The notes: generated by a model not told the origin, from the letters alone. Shown: positions 16,942 through 27,050, numbered from the stretch's first letter. The stretch: 64,000 nucleotides of DNA from Chitinophagaceae bacterium (GCA_016713965.1 JADJOC010000009.1:930001-994000), one strand, 5' to 3'. Made by a program: numbers and translations.

Positions 16942-17931
16942 ATGGATCTAAAAAAATTCTTATTACTCTTAACAATATGTATTTTAAATACATTTAACAC
17001 CAATGCCCAAATCCGCATAGGATTATGGGAGCCTGCAATCAATTTAAGCACTGCGCAAAAAGTTATTTTTAATAATTCAAAAGAAAAATTAAATGATATT
17101 GATGATGATGAAAATGGCATTGCTGATGATATTTTTTGGCGTAACATTTACTGATAGCGGAGATCTTACAGGCAACGCCAGCATTTTAAAAAATAACAAT
17201 AACCTTACAGAACATGGTTGGGCAGTATACCAGGTACTCACCCAATCGCTTTCAAACTTTAAAATTATACATGCTGGCTTCACACCTCTTTCACAACATC
17301 TGCACGAAACGGGTATTTTAAATTTATCTGTAGAAGAAAGAAAAAGAATCTTGAAAAAGAATATACTTACTACAAAAATTTTGCATTACAAACTGTGAAT
17401 TATTTTATCAAACAAAAAGTTAGAATTGTAAATATGAGCTTTGGCACATCAGCCAGCATTTTCGCTGAAAACAATTTAAACCTGGGTAATACTTTAGATG
17501 AAAGAAAAGAAGTGGCTAAAGTATGGATGGAAAATTTTGTGCAATCATTTAAAAAAGCCTTTGAGGCAGCTCCCTACATTCTGTTTGTAATTGCTTCAGG
17601 TAATGATGGAGAAGACATGGACAGTGCTTATGATGTTCCAGGGTTGGTTGATTTACCCAATGTAGTTTGTGTTGGAGCGTTAAATCATCAATGTGCTCCT
17701 GCAGATTTTACCAATACCGGAAAAAGAATAGATGTATATGCTTTGGGCGATATTAAACTTTTAGACGAAACAAACTCCTTACAACATTATTTAGGAACAT
17801 CTATTGCTGTTCCCAGAGTTACAAATGCAGCCGCAAAAATTCTGCAAAAAAATAAAAAACTTTCTGCAGAAAAATTAAAAAAAATATTAATACACGATTA
17901 TAACAAAAACAACCGCATATTCTGCAAATAA
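16942..17931 (+). CDS. S8 (subtilisin-like) family peptidase, atypical, frameshifted as read
   Basis: Three overlapping pieces form one exported protein of about 330 aa with a signal peptide ([23 protein letters not shown]). Subtilase features: [15 protein letters not shown], a His segment [10 protein letters not shown] in place of [26 protein letters not shown] (oxyanion region) and the Ser motif [14 protein letters not shown]. The usual VIDSG segment for the catalytic Asp seems replaced by IGLWEPAI near the N-terminus, so activity is uncertain. One break is a six-T run near 17135 (one T fewer restores DDIFGVTF), the other an A-run near 17340, so sequencing error is likely. It lies 21 bases after metH-1 and 4 bases before metH-2, an unusual place. 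Confidence 0.75.
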
Positions 17932-17935
17932 GACA

Positions 17936-20723
17936 ATGAGCGAAGTAATACAAATAAAACCATATTTGCGGCTGGCCGGACTTGAACCATTGATAGTACG
18001 GCCCGAAACAAATTTTGTAAATGTAGGTGAGCGTACAAACGTTACCGGTAGTAAAAATTTGCCCGGCTAATCCGGGAAGGTTTGTATGAAGAAGCATTAA
18101 GTGTGGCCCGGCAACAGGTAGAAAGTGGCGCACAGGTAATTGATATCAATATGGATGATGCTTTATTGGATGGTGTACAGGCAATGACAACCTTTATTAA
18201 TTTAGTGCAGGCAGAACCGGATATTGCCCGGATACCCATAATGATTGATTCGTCAAAATTTGAAATTATAGAAGCCGGTTTAAAATGTGTGCAGGGCAAA
18301 TCTATTGTCAATTCTATTTCCTTAAAAGAAGGAGAAGAAAAATTTATAGAGCAGGCTTTTACTTGCAAAAGCTTTGGAGCATCAGTAATTGTAATGGCTT
18401 TTGATGAAGAAGGCCAGGCCGATACTAAAAAACGTAAAGTTGAAATTTGCCACAGGGCTTATAACATATTAACAACCAAGGTGGGGTATGATCCCCAGGA
18501 TATTATTTTTGACCCCAACATTTTCGCCATAGCTACAGGAATTGAAGAACATAATAATTATGCAGTAGATTTTATTGAAGCAACAAAAGAAATAAAAAAA
18601 TTAATGCCACTTACAAAAGTAAGTGGCGGTGTGAGTAATGTCTCCTTTTCATTCAGGGGTAATGATCACGTAAGAGAAGCCATACATAGCGTGTTTTTAT
18701 TTTATGCCATTAAAGCCGGTATGGATATGGGAATTGTAAATGCCGGGCAACTGGTAATATATGATGAAATAGAACCTGTTTTAAAACAATTGTGCGAAGA
18801 TGTAATACTTAATAAAAATAATGATAACAATGAAGCCACAGAAAAATTAATTGCTTTTGCCGAAACGGTAAAAGCAAAAGGTAAAGTAGAAATAAAAGAT
18901 GAAAAATGGAGGGAGGAAGTAGTAGAAAAACGCCTGGCTCATGCTTTGGTAAATGGCATCACTGATTTTATAGATGCAGATACTGAGGAGGCCAGGAAAA
19001 AATATCCCAAACCATTAGATGTAATTGAAGGCCCTCTTATGGCCGGTATGGATATAGTAGGTAATTTGTTTGGTGCAGGCAAAATGTTTTTGCCACAAGT
19101 GGTAAAAAGTGCCAGGGTAATGAAAAAAGCAGTAGCAATATTAACGCCTTATATAGAACAGGAAAAAGAGGATAGAAAAAATGCTCACCTGGCTGCAGGT
19201 ACCATTAATGAAGAAACCGCAGGAGCAGCTAAAATTTTATTAGCAACAGTAAAAGGTGATGTTCATGATATTGGAAAAAATCTTGTAGGCGTAGTATTAG
19301 GGTGTAATGGGTATGATATTATTGACTTAGGCGTAATGGTTTCGGCTGAAAGGATTTTAAGTGAAGCCAAAAAAAACAATGTTGACATTATCGGTTTAAG
19401 TGGTTTAATTACCCCATCCCTGGATGAAATGGTACATATTGCCCATGAAATGAAACGCCAGAATTTTGAGGTGCCATTATTAATCGGGGGGGCCACTACT
19501 TCCAGGATGCATACCGCTGTAAAAATAGCACCGCAGTATGATAATGGGGTAATGCATGTTTTGGATGCCAGCCGTAGTGTAACCGTTGCCAGCAGCTTAT
19601 TGAATAAAGACCAAAAGCCGGAATTTTTATCTTTGGTTAAAGCTGAATACAATAAATTAAAAGAAGATTTTAACAATAAAAAAACAAAAAAAGATTACCT
19701 GCCTTTCTCAGAAGCACAAAAGAACGGTGCTAAAATTGATTGGAATAATTATACTCCGGTTACACCTGCATTTATAGGATCCCAAATTTTTACAGATTAT
19801 AATTTAGAAGAAATTTCTAATTATATTGATTGGCAGCCATTCTTTATAGCATGGGAAATGCACGGTAAATTTCCGGCAATCCTCAGCGATACCATAATCG
19901 GTGCAGAAGCAACCAAATTATATAATGATGCGCAAATATTACTTAAGCAAATTATTAAAGAAAAATGGCTTACCGGACAAGGCGTGATTGGGTTTTGGCC
20001 GGCAAAAAAGATTGCACCAGATACAGTTGAGGTAAATGCTGCACGAATTAAAGGTAATAAACCAGAGTTTGTAAGACTTGAATTTTGCGGCAGCAAATTA
20101 AAAAAGTAGAAGGTCAGCCGAATTTTTCTTTGGCAGATTTTATAAAGCCTGGCCCCAGTTCTTCGCTTCAATCTTCTACTTTTCCCCCTCTTTTGGAGGA
20201 GATAGAGGAGGTCGATTATATTGGCGCTTTTTCAGTAACCATCCAAGGTATAGAACCACATATAAAACGCTTTGAAGATAATTTAGATGATTACAATAAA
20301 ATAATTTTACAGGCTTTGGCAGATCGCTTAGCTGAAGCCTTTGCAGAATTGTTACATAAAAAAACCAGACTGGAATATTGGGGTTATGTAACGGATGAAC
20401 ATTTAACCAATGAGCAATTGATAAAAGAAGAATACCAGGGCATAAGGCCTGCTCCAGGATACCCGGCCTGCCCGGACCATACGGAAAAATATAAATTATT
20501 CGAACTACTTGGGGGGACAGCTGCCACTGGTATTATCTTAACGGAGTCTTTAGCTATGCATCCTGCATCATCAGTGTGTGGTTGGTATTTTGCACATCCG
20601 CAAAGTAAATATTTTGGCGTGGGTAAAATCAGTGAAGACCAGTTATTAGATTATGCCGTACGTAAAAACAGTGAAATGAATATTGAAGAGGTAATAAAAT
20701 GGTTAAGCCCGGTTTTAGACTAA
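17936..20723 (+). CDS. metH: Methionine synthase, folate/cobalamin/activation subunit (split MetH C-terminal part; frameshifted as read)
   Basis: About 930 aa across three frames. The start [19 protein letters not shown] is at 17936. The pterin-binding domain has [14 protein letters not shown] and [15 protein letters not shown]. The cobalamin cap precedes [20 protein letters not shown], the base-off DxHxxG motif whose His ligates cobalt. The activation (AdoMet-binding) domain has [15 protein letters not shown] and [12 protein letters not shown]. Breaks: near 18052 one A is missing from an A-run ([12 protein letters not shown] is restored), and near 20085 one T is missing from a T-run (LEFLRQQIKK is restored). 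Both are typical homopolymer errors in a gene expected to be intact. Works with the homocysteine subunit at 15805 to make methionine. Confidence 0.93.
20173..20212 (+). repeat. Degenerate palindromic element inside metH (3' gene)
   Basis: CCCCCTCTTTTGGAGGAGATAGAGGAGG-like segment with a weak CCCTC/GAGG stem, at the junction before [10 protein letters not shown]. It encodes about 13 residues ([13 protein letters not shown]) that extend a loop at the start of the activation domain. The GGAGATAGAGG core links it to the element at 16479. Confidence 0.6.
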
Positions 20724-20738
20724 AAAAAGTAACAGAAT

Positions 20739-20771
20739 AAAAGCCGTTAATAAAATTTATTAACGGCTTTT
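20739..20771. terminator. Bidirectional terminator between metH and the barrel gene
   Basis: A-rich arm then AAGCCGTTAATAAA / TTTATTAACGGCTT stem followed by T-rich sequence. The stem is perfect over about 15 pairs and lies between converging genes ending at 20723 and 20792. Confidence 0.85.
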
Positions 20772-20791
20772 ATTTATGGTTGGGTTTAAAA

Positions 20792-21394
20792 TTATTGTTT
20801 TACCTCGTTACGCATTTGCTTTAATTTACTTCCTGGCAAATGTATCTGGAAACCAATAGCTAAATTAATAGCACTGCTGTTTTTATTTACATTGATAGAA
20901 TTACCAAAATTAGAAGTATGCCTAAATTTTAATAACCCTTCTATTGAAATGTTCTGGTTAATAAAATAAGCCAATCCAGGTCCAATACCTACGCCTAAGC
21001 CATTTGTACTAACGCTCGAATTTCCATCGCTTTTTGAATTTTGCCCGTAAACACCAATATTAGCATCAACAAAAAAATTGGTTTTTTTCATCAATTGCAT
21101 TCCTTTCTCAGCAACATAATAACGTGCAATAGGGCCAATGCCATAATTAAATTGTGTAGAACCTTTCAGTGTATTTAAACCGATTAACACTTCTCCGCCA
21201 ACAGCAAAGTTATCTTGTATAAACCAGGCTACACGTGGTGTTACATTCAGGCTGAAAGCTGTACCGTTTTTCTGCAAGTCAAGGTTCATATTGGATAACT
21301 GGCCCCCAATAATGTAGTATCCTTTTTGTGTTTGAGCAAATGTTGCAGCTGTCATAGATAACAACGCAGCTGCAACTAAATAAATTTTTTTCAT
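20792..21394 (-). CDS. Outer-membrane beta-barrel (porin-family) protein
   Basis: A 200-residue small barrel. The start chosen is 21394, where MKKIYLVAAALLSMTAATFAQ is a clean signal peptide; an upstream in-frame extension of 26 residues lacks signal character. The mature part has glycine-separated amphipathic strands (YYIIGGQLSNMNLDL, FAVGGEVLIGLNTLKG, TNFFVDANIGVYGQ, LGVGIGPGLAYFINQNISIEG) and ends LAIGFQIHLPG with a short tail, as in OmpW/OprF-like 8-strand barrels (outer membrane protein beta-barrel family). Role unknown. Transcribed alone, convergent with metH. Confidence 0.82.
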   Translation of the reverse strand: MKKIYLVAAALLSMTAATFAQTQKGYYIIGGQLSNMNLDLQKNGTAFSLNVTPRVAWFIQDNFAVGGEVLIGLNTLKGSTQFNYGIGPIARYYVAEKGMQLMKKTNFFVDANIGVYGQNSKSDGNSSVSTNGLGVGIGPGLAYFINQNISIEGLLKFRHTSNFGNSINVNKNSSAINLAIGFQIHLPGSKLKQMRNEVKQ

Positions 21395-21627
21395 AATTTT
21401 TAGTTTAATCATTGTTGTTAGCAGATATTCAAAGCATGTGCCATAGATTATAACGGTTACCCATACAAGCAATTCCTAATATTCCGACAACCCACTATGG
21501 GTATTTGGGGATTTATTACCTTAAAACGTGTAATGAATTACATTGTAGCAGCATACTATAAAATCTTTTAAGCTAATGGTGGTTCATACCCCAGGTATGA
21601 TTATTTTTACAAGAATTAAATTAATTG

Positions 21628-22395
21628 ATGCGTATCATATCTTATAATGTAAATGGGATAAGGGCTGCTTTAAAAAAAGGATTCATTGATTGGCTTACCA
21701 CAAACCCGGCAGATATCGTCTGCCTGCAGGAAACAAAGGCCACACAAAATGATGTGGATGTAAAACAGCTAGAGGCCCTGGGATTTCACCACCACTGGTT
21801 TAGTGCGCAAAAAAAAGGTTACAGCGGAGTAGCTGTTTTTACAAAAATAAAACCAGATAATGTATGCATCGGTTGCGGCCTCTCTTCAAGCGATGCAGAA
21901 GGCAGGGTAATACAGGTTGATTTTGGTGATATAAGATTAATCAACGCATACTTCCCTTCAGGCACAAGTGGTGATGTAAGACAGCAATTTAAATATGTAT
22001 GGTTAGATGAGTTTTATAATTATTTACATGAGCTGAAAAAGAAAATTCCAAAAATTATTTTATGTGGCGATTATAATATTGCTCATAAAGAAATTGATAT
22101 ACATGATCCTAAAGGAAATAAAAACAGCAGCGGCTTTTTGCCCCAGGAGAGGGAATGGATGACTAAATTTTTAAACAGCGGCTGGATAGATACTTTCCGT
22201 GAATTTCACCCTGAACCACACCGGTACAGTTGGTGGAGCCAGCGTTTTCCAAGCGTACGCTTAAATAATAAAGGCTGGCGGATAGATTATATCACCATTA
22301 CAGAACCACTTAGAAAAAACCTTATTAATGCAGATATTTACCCTGAGGTAAAGCATAGCGATCACTGCCCTGTTTATCTTGAAATGAAACTATGA
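21628..22395 (+). CDS. xth: Exodeoxyribonuclease III (AP endonuclease)
   Basis: A 255-residue enzyme of the ExoIII/APE1 family that cuts DNA at abasic sites and removes 3' blocking groups in base excision repair. Motifs are complete: MRIISYNVNGIRAA with the metal-binding Asn, CLQETKA with the metal-binding Glu, LINAYFPSGT, LCGDYNIAHKEID (catalytic Asp/Asn), RIDYI, and KHSDHCPVYLEM with the catalytic Asp-His. ATG at 21628 is preferred over the in-frame TTG one codon upstream. It overlaps DUF4286 by four bases, so the two are cotranscribed. Confidence 0.95.
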   Translation: MRIISYNVNGIRAALKKGFIDWLTTNPADIVCLQETKATQNDVDVKQLEALGFHHHWFSAQKKGYSGVAVFTKIKPDNVCIGCGLSSSDAEGRVIQVDFGDIRLINAYFPSGTSGDVRQQFKYVWLDEFYNYLHELKKKIPKIILCGDYNIAHKEIDIHDPKGNKNSSGFLPQEREWMTKFLNSGWIDTFREFHPEPHRYSWWSQRFPSVRLNNKGWRIDYITITEPLRKNLINADIYPEVKHSDHCPVYLEMKL

Positions 22396-22697
22396 TTATA
22401 TATAATGTAACTACAAAAATAAGTAACGATATTCATAATGAATGGCTACTATGGTTAAAAGAAGAACATATCCCCGATATTATAAATACAGGCTGCTTTA
22501 CCCATGCCGTAATTTTGCAGTTATTAGATACAGATGACACCGAAGGGCCAACGTATGCTATACAGTATCATACAAAAAACAAAGAATTATATTACAATTA
22601 TATTAATGGCTTTGCTGCAATAATGCGCCAGAAATCTTTTGATAAATGGGGCGACCGGTTTATCTCTTTCAGAACACTTATGCACATTGTAGGTTAA
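22392..22697 (+). CDS. DUF4286 family protein
   Basis: A 101-residue protein with the DUF4286 pattern: MIIYNVTTKISNDIHNEWLLWLKEEHIPDII at the N-terminus and YAIQYHTKNKELYYNYI in the middle, ending RFISFRTLMHIV. The ferredoxin-like alpha-beta fold resembles dimeric ABM-type domains, but no activity is known. It overlaps the xth stop by four bases. A weak GGGTTT/AAACCC hairpin follows at about 22730-22759; the rest of the spacer to 22926 shows nothing I recognise. Confidence 0.85.
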   Translation: MIIYNVTTKISNDIHNEWLLWLKEEHIPDIINTGCFTHAVILQLLDTDDTEGPTYAIQYHTKNKELYYNYINGFAAIMRQKSFDKWGDRFISFRTLMHIVG

Positions 22698-22926
22698 CAT
22701 GTGCATAAAATATTATTTTTTATTTATATTGGGTTTCAGGCAAATCAGCTTCAAACCCATATGGATAAAGGATTTGCGGTGGAATTACATAAACCCTTAC
22801 CTATACTGCGTTTCAGCTGATTAATTACAGAATCATGACTATTAATATATTATTAAAAACAATTAAAATCCTTGTTGATTGCGGATTACAGCGCTTTTAA
22901 TGTGCATTACTTTTTTTAAAAAAAAT

Positions 22927-22956
22927 TTTGTTGCAATTAAAAAGCTTATATATTTG
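22927..22956 (+). promoter_or_regulatory. Bacteroidota promoter for the HU gene
   Basis: TTTG at 22927-22930, an 18-base spacer, then TATATTTG at 22949-22956, an exact match to TTTG-N17..19-TAnnTTTG. It is 30 bases upstream of the HU start codon, giving a short leader. Confidence 0.7.
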
Positions 22957-22986
22957 TTGTAGTTAAAATTTTATAAAAAATCAATT

Positions 22987-23256
22987 ATGAACAAAGCTGA
23001 ATTAATTGCAAAAATTGCAGACGATGCAGGCATCACCAAAACCCAGGCAAACGCTACTTTAGATTCTTTTGTTGAAGCAGTAACAAAAACTTTAAAAGGT
23101 GGCGGTAAAGTTACCTTAGTAGGTTTTGGTACTTTTTCAGTATCTAAAAGAGCAGCCCGTAATGGCCGTAATCCACAAACTGGCGCTGTTATAAAAATTA
23201 AAGCTAAAAAAGTTGCAAAGTTTAAAGCCGGTAAAGAATTATCTGCTAAAATGTAA
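22987..23256 (+). CDS. hup: HU-family DNA-binding protein
   Basis: A small, 89-residue histone-like protein that bends and compacts DNA as a dimer. The N-terminal helices read MNKAELIAKIADDAGITKTQANATLDSFVEAVTKTL; the beta-arm and signature are KVTLVGFGTFSVSKRAARNGRNPQTG, with the intercalating Pro in RNPQTG; the C-terminus is KKVAKFKAGKELSAK. Length and motifs are standard. It has a strong promoter 30 bases upstream and a clear terminator downstream, so it is its own transcription unit. Confidence 0.96.
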   Translation: MNKAELIAKIADDAGITKTQANATLDSFVEAVTKTLKGGGKVTLVGFGTFSVSKRAARNGRNPQTGAVIKIKAKKVAKFKAGKELSAKM

Positions 23257-23271
23257 TCATGCAATAAAATT

Positions 23272-23308
23272 AAAAAAAGCAAGATGCTATGCGTATCTTG
23301 CTTTTTTA
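23272..23308 (+). terminator. Rho-independent terminator after HU
   Basis: AAAAAAAGCAAGAT stem with ATCTTGCTTTTTT arm around a short loop, 16 bases after the HU stop, ending in a T-run. Confidence 0.88.
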
Positions 23309-23347
23309 TAGTACTAAAATTATTTAAAACAATAAATTGATTCTATC

Positions 23348-23467
23348 ATGGGACGTGGAGATGCAAAAACAAAAAAAGGAAAAATTTTTAGTGGCTCATT
23401 TGGCAAAGCAAGGCCTGCAAAACAGGTAAAAAAAGATGTTGCACCTGCAGCTAAGAAAAAAGACTAG
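23348..23467 (+). CDS. 30S ribosomal protein THX
   Basis: A 39-residue, very basic peptide: MGRGDAKTKKGKIFSGSFGK then ARPAKQ and a lysine-rich tail ending KKKD. The MGRGDxKTKKGKI start is the signature of the Bacteroidota/Thermus THX protein, which sits in a cavity at the top of the 30S head. It is short enough to be missed by gene callers. It follows the HU terminator by 40 bases, and a hairpin follows its stop, consistent with its own small transcript. Confidence 0.88.
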   Translation: MGRGDAKTKKGKIFSGSFGKARPAKQVKKDVAPAAKKKD

Positions 23468-23477
23468 TGATTGATAC

Positions 23478-23519
23478 GTTAATTTGTTAAAAGGTAATGC
23501 TGCCTTCTAACAAATTAAC
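23478..23519. terminator. Hairpin between THX and pdxH (convergent genes)
   Basis: Perfect 12-bp stem GTTAATTTGTTA (23478-23489) / TAACAAATTAAC (23508-23519), with an inner AAGG/CCTT extension. It lies between the converging genes and probably ends transcription in both directions, although no long T-run follows. Confidence 0.65.
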
Positions 23520-23543
23520 CAATTAGCCTATTGCATAAATTTA

Positions 23544-24179
23544 TTAAGGTGCTAACCTGTTAATAGTCCAGCTACTTTTGTTCAAGGTATATTGTATCCT
23601 GTCATGCAGCCGGTCAGGCCTGCCCTGCCAAAATTCCATTAATACGGGTTGTATAATATAACCTCCCCAATGCGCTGGCCTGGGGATATTTTCGCCAAAC
23701 TGGTTGTTATATTGTATCATATTATCTTCCAAAATTTGCCTGCCAGGTATTATAGTACTCTGCGGGCTTGCCCATGCCCCAATCTGGCTGTTGGCCGGTC
23801 TTGATGCAAAATAAGTGTCGCTATCTGCTTCATTTATCTTTGCTATTGTGCCTTCAATTCTTACCTGCCTTTCCAGCTCTTTCCAAAAAAATACCAAAGC
23901 TGCCTGTGGGTTATTTAGTAATTCATTGCCCTTACGGCTATTATAATTAGTAAAAAAAACAAAACCGTTTTCATCAAACCCTTTTAACAATACAATTCTT
24001 GCAGAAGGCTTCCCATCAGGTGTTGCAGTGGCTAAAGTCATGGCATTCACTTCTGTTATTTCACTATGCAGCGCATCAGCCCACCATTTATCAAATTGTA
24101 CAACAGGATTTTTATCTACATCATTTTCAGATAAAGATTGCTTTTTGTAATCGGTTCGTATGTTGGCTATCAAAGTCAT
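23544..24179 (-). CDS. pdxH: Pyridoxamine 5'-phosphate oxidase
   Basis: A 211-residue FMN enzyme that oxidises pyridoxamine or pyridoxine 5'-phosphate to pyridoxal 5'-phosphate. Visible: NAMTLATATPDGKPSARIVLLKGFDENGFVFFTNY (FMN-binding barrel), SRKGNELLNNPQAALVFFWKELERQVRIEG, SQIGAWASPQS, and the C-terminal signature EFWQGRPDRLHDRIQY plus WTINRLAP. All are typical and the length is standard. It is a single gene, convergent with THX; its 5' side faces a repeat-filled spacer. Confidence 0.96.
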   Translation of the reverse strand: MTLIANIRTDYKKQSLSENDVDKNPVVQFDKWWADALHSEITEVNAMTLATATPDGKPSARIVLLKGFDENGFVFFTNYNSRKGNELLNNPQAALVFFWKELERQVRIEGTIAKINEADSDTYFASRPANSQIGAWASPQSTIIPGRQILEDNMIQYNNQFGENIPRPAHWGGYIIQPVLMEFWQGRPDRLHDRIQYTLNKSSWTINRLAP

Positions 24180-24226
24180 ATGTCTATTTTGTAAAATTAT
24201 TTTGTAACAAGCATTTGCACAATGTT

Positions 24227-24361
24227 CAACATCGTTGTGTCACTCACTGCATCTGTATACCATTATTCAGCTGTTATTTATACGGATGCAAATTCAAATC
24301 CGCTATGATAATTATTGCTCAATAAAGGTAATATGTACAAGAGAGTGACACAACGATGTTG
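24227..24361. repeat. Inverted pair of the CATCGTTGTGTCACTC repeat (copies B and C)
   Basis: CAACATCGTTGTGTCACTC at 24227-24245 is exactly complemented at 24343-24361 (19-bp arms, 97-base interior). Similarity to copy A at 15732 continues inward from both arms, through GTATACC and TTATTCAG-like words. The unit is therefore about 50 bp, present here twice head to head. No coding content. Could be a MITE-like remnant. Confidence 0.8.
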
Positions 24362-24437
24362 ATTAAATATTTAATGTTGGTAAAAAAATAAAATTTTTAA
24401 TTAATAATTAATTGTCTTTTTACAAACTACAATTTAA

Positions 24438-24473
24438 ATAAAAAATGCCTCTTTGAAAGAGGCATTTTTTATT
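24438..24473 (-). terminator. Terminator of the Sus operon
   Basis: AAAAAATGCCTCTTT / AAAGAGGCATTTTTT stem-loop with flanking A and T runs, 19 bases past the end of the SusE-like gene on the minus strand. Strong and symmetrical. Confidence 0.88.
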
Positions 24474-24491
24474 TAATATTATTTCATAAAA

Positions 24492-26259
24492 TTACATCAC
24501 GGTAATTGTTCCATTTACTTCATCCAAAGTAACGGTGTAAAGACCAGTTACTCCGGGAGTGCTAAAATTATCGCCTCCATCATATTTTATTTTTCCGCCA
24601 CCAGCGCTTTCGTAATCAAAAGCGCCCCATGCATTTCCTGCTAAAAATTTATATTGTTTACCTGCAATAAGCGTACATATAATTTTCCATTGCCCGTTGC
24701 CCTGGTAAGCCAGCTGTGGTGAAGCTCCCGGATCCCAGTTGGGTACACCCTGGATACCATCACCAACTATACGCATTTCATCAGCAGGCATCAATTCATA
24801 CTGTACATTTTTCACATCGGTCCCATTCCAAATAATTCTGTAACGCCCGGCAGAATTAATGTTAGGCATATTGCCAGAGTTTACATTTAATTTAGAGCCG
24901 CTTGGCCCGGCAGAACTATAGCTCCTGGTTTCATCAGGCAACTGGCTGCCATTATCCCAAGCATCACTATCAATCATTTTCCATTCACCAGCTGTAAAAT
25001 CATGTACCCCTAAAAATTTATTGGTACCCTGGGCACCCATTGCCGCTGTAGGAAATACAGCTCCGGGGTTCCAGCCTACATTATTAACAGCAGCGCCTAC
25101 AAACCCCATTCTTCCTGCCCTGATATCATATTTTAGTGTAGCCTTATTCATTGAAATGCGGTAAAAACCTGCTACAGCAATATTGAAATTATTACCACCA
25201 TTGCTTAAACTACCACCGCCTGCATCTCCATAATCAGGCAGGCCCCAGGCTTGCCCTTGCAAAAATTTAAATTGTGCACCAGCCGGCATAAAAATATATG
25301 CGTAAAACATATTATTTAATAGTCCTGCACGGGTATCAGGTATCATACGGATGGCTGTAGGCGGATCCCATTGTGTCGGTGTTTGGAAACTACCTACCAG
25401 GTACATCTTTACTTCACGAACTATATACAATATATTGCTGTAATTGGATGGCAAATTAAAATTTCCTGAAGTAGCTACCACCCGCCATTTTAATTGGGCA
25501 ATTTTTGATAAATCATCAAACCCATGCGCTATCAATGAATCTGAAAATGCTTTATGCGTAAATGTTTTTACTGTATCAATACCAGCATTATCACTTTCGA
25601 TATTTAAAATTAATCCATCACCAAAGCTTGCATTTTCATTAACTATTTGTAATTGATAATATACAGGATTATTCACATTCGCAGGAACAGATTTTTGCCA
25701 TTTGAAAATAAGTTTATTCAGAATTAGAAGCGGGATCCAACTCCACATTGTTGGTGGATGATAAAGGACCATAAATATCAAATGGAGTAACCCCGCCGTC
25801 AAACCGGGTAATTTTTATAGAAAAAACATCTGTGCTTCTCACTTTTATTGAACCGTTATCTGCCACCACACTCCATACAAGATCTGCAACAGCGCCTTCA
25901 GCAATACCTTTGGCTGCCAATGCTTCATCAATTTGTGCATGTGTTAAAGTGAGTTTGGTATCCTTACCCGCATTATTAGAAGGTATGTTTATTAAAGGAT
26001 TATCAATATTGCCGGTTTTTAATGCTGCAACCCATGTATAAGCAGGTGCAGTATTTACGCCAGGAGTAGCGGCTGTCCAGGTAATATTTATTTCTGAACC
26101 AGGAGTAGCCGCATTTAATACCAAATCAATATTTGTACCCGGGGCAGTTATTTTAAAATCGCCAAGCGCTTCTCCTTTAACTGTTTTGTCAAAATCGTAT
26201 TTTTTGCACCCTGCAATTATTGCAAGAGCTAATACGAATAACAGGACCAATTTTTTCAT
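24492..26259 (-). CDS. SusE/SusF-family outer-membrane glycan-binding lipoprotein (frameshifted as read)
   Basis: Two overlapping frames form a protein of about 580 aa. It begins at 26259 with a lipoprotein signal (LVLLFVLALAIIAGCKKY). Two SusE N-terminal Ig-like domains follow: LGDFKITAPGTNIDLVLN...INITWTAA and, after the break, a second with QLQIVNENASFGDGL. Two SusF/SusE C-terminal starch-binding-type modules follow with repeating WG.(F/P)DY...AGGG.(L/I)..GG.NF and GLYTVTLDEVNGTITV. The frame breaks near 25720 where NSE is followed by a stop in one frame and KLIFKWQKS continues in the other, a one-base loss. Such proteins hold glycans at the cell surface for the SusCD importer. Last gene of the operon. 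Confidence 0.88.
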
Positions 26260-26285
26260 TGTATTTTATTTAATGAATTTTAAAA

Positions 26286-27050
26286 TTATTTAAGATCGTC
26301 CAATCCTTTTTCAAAAACAGGACTTTCTGCCGGGATAGGATTTCCTTCTGCATCTGTTCCTACTCCTTTAAATTTTATCTTTAATTTATCTATCACAGTT
26401 GTAGCAGGTAAATTAAAAAATGAAAGTGGGAAAAAAGTATAAGACCAAAGCTTGTTTCCGTCATCTTTTAGATTAACTGTTTTGGTAATGCCAACCTGGT
26501 CAGCTCCTTTAAAAAGAGAAATTTCAGCCGTGGATGGTTTCATTCGCTGCGTAATAAGATCAGGAGCAAGATTTTGATCCAGGTATACGGTAACGATTTC
26601 ATTTTTTCCAATCACCTTGGGAAAAGTTCTAAAAACACTTGGTGTATAAACCAAAGGATCCACATTAATTGTAATATCCGGTGTTTTTAAATCCCCGGTG
26701 GCATTCTTAGCTTTTACTAAAAATTTTATTTGGGTAATTTCAGCCGGGGGCTTACCATAAAAATCAGTTGGTTTAAATGTAACGCTCCATTTATTGGGGC
26801 CTTCTTTTGTCATTTTACGTTCTTCATTTGAAGCTTCCCACTGGCCATTGCCCGGTGGCGGTTCTGATGGAAACCATGTCCATAAATATAATGGCTCTAC
26901 ATTTACCAATGCTGGTACGTTCGAAACATCTACCATAATTTTCACCTCATCTTCAGCGGTAAAGCTAGCCGGGCTGGTGGTAATTACCTGCGCCCTTGCT
27001 GAAAAAACCAGGCCCACAAAACCGATTATTGAAAAGAATATTTTTTTCAT
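26286..27050 (-). CDS. PUL-associated exported protein, DUF4961-like
   Basis: A 254-residue protein with a signal peptide (FFSIIGFVGLVFSARAQ). The sequence looks like two beta-sandwich domains: VITTSPASFTAEDEVKIMVDVSNVP...LWTWFP near the start and VFRTFPKVIGKNEIVTVYLDQNLAPD in the second half. The opening resembles the DUF4961-type proteins I recall from SusCD loci with alpha-amylases; this family call is from memory. The N-terminal TWFPSEPP and EDEVKI wording also resembles the N-terminal part of the GH13 protein here (FPKDNDQLVITID), hinting at a related carbohydrate-binding fold. Lies between the DUF5004-like and SusE genes, 26 bases from the latter. Confidence 0.6.
   Translation of the reverse strand: MKKIFFSIIGFVGLVFSARAQVITTSPASFTAEDEVKIMVDVSNVPALVNVEPLYLWTWFPSEPPPGNGQWEASNEERKMTKEGPNKWSVTFKPTDFYGKPPAEITQIKFLVKAKNATGDLKTPDITINVDPLVYTPSVFRTFPKVIGKNEIVTVYLDQNLAPDLITQRMKPSTAEISLFKGADQVGITKTVNLKDDGNKLWSYTFFPLSFFNLPATTVIDKLKIKFKGVGTDAEGNPIPAESPVFEKGLDDLK

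Noticed and set aside
24210..24375. CRISPR-like interpretation of the repeated CATCGTTGTGTCACTC unit
   Set aside because: Only two copies, in inverted orientation, with no regular spacers and no cas genes.
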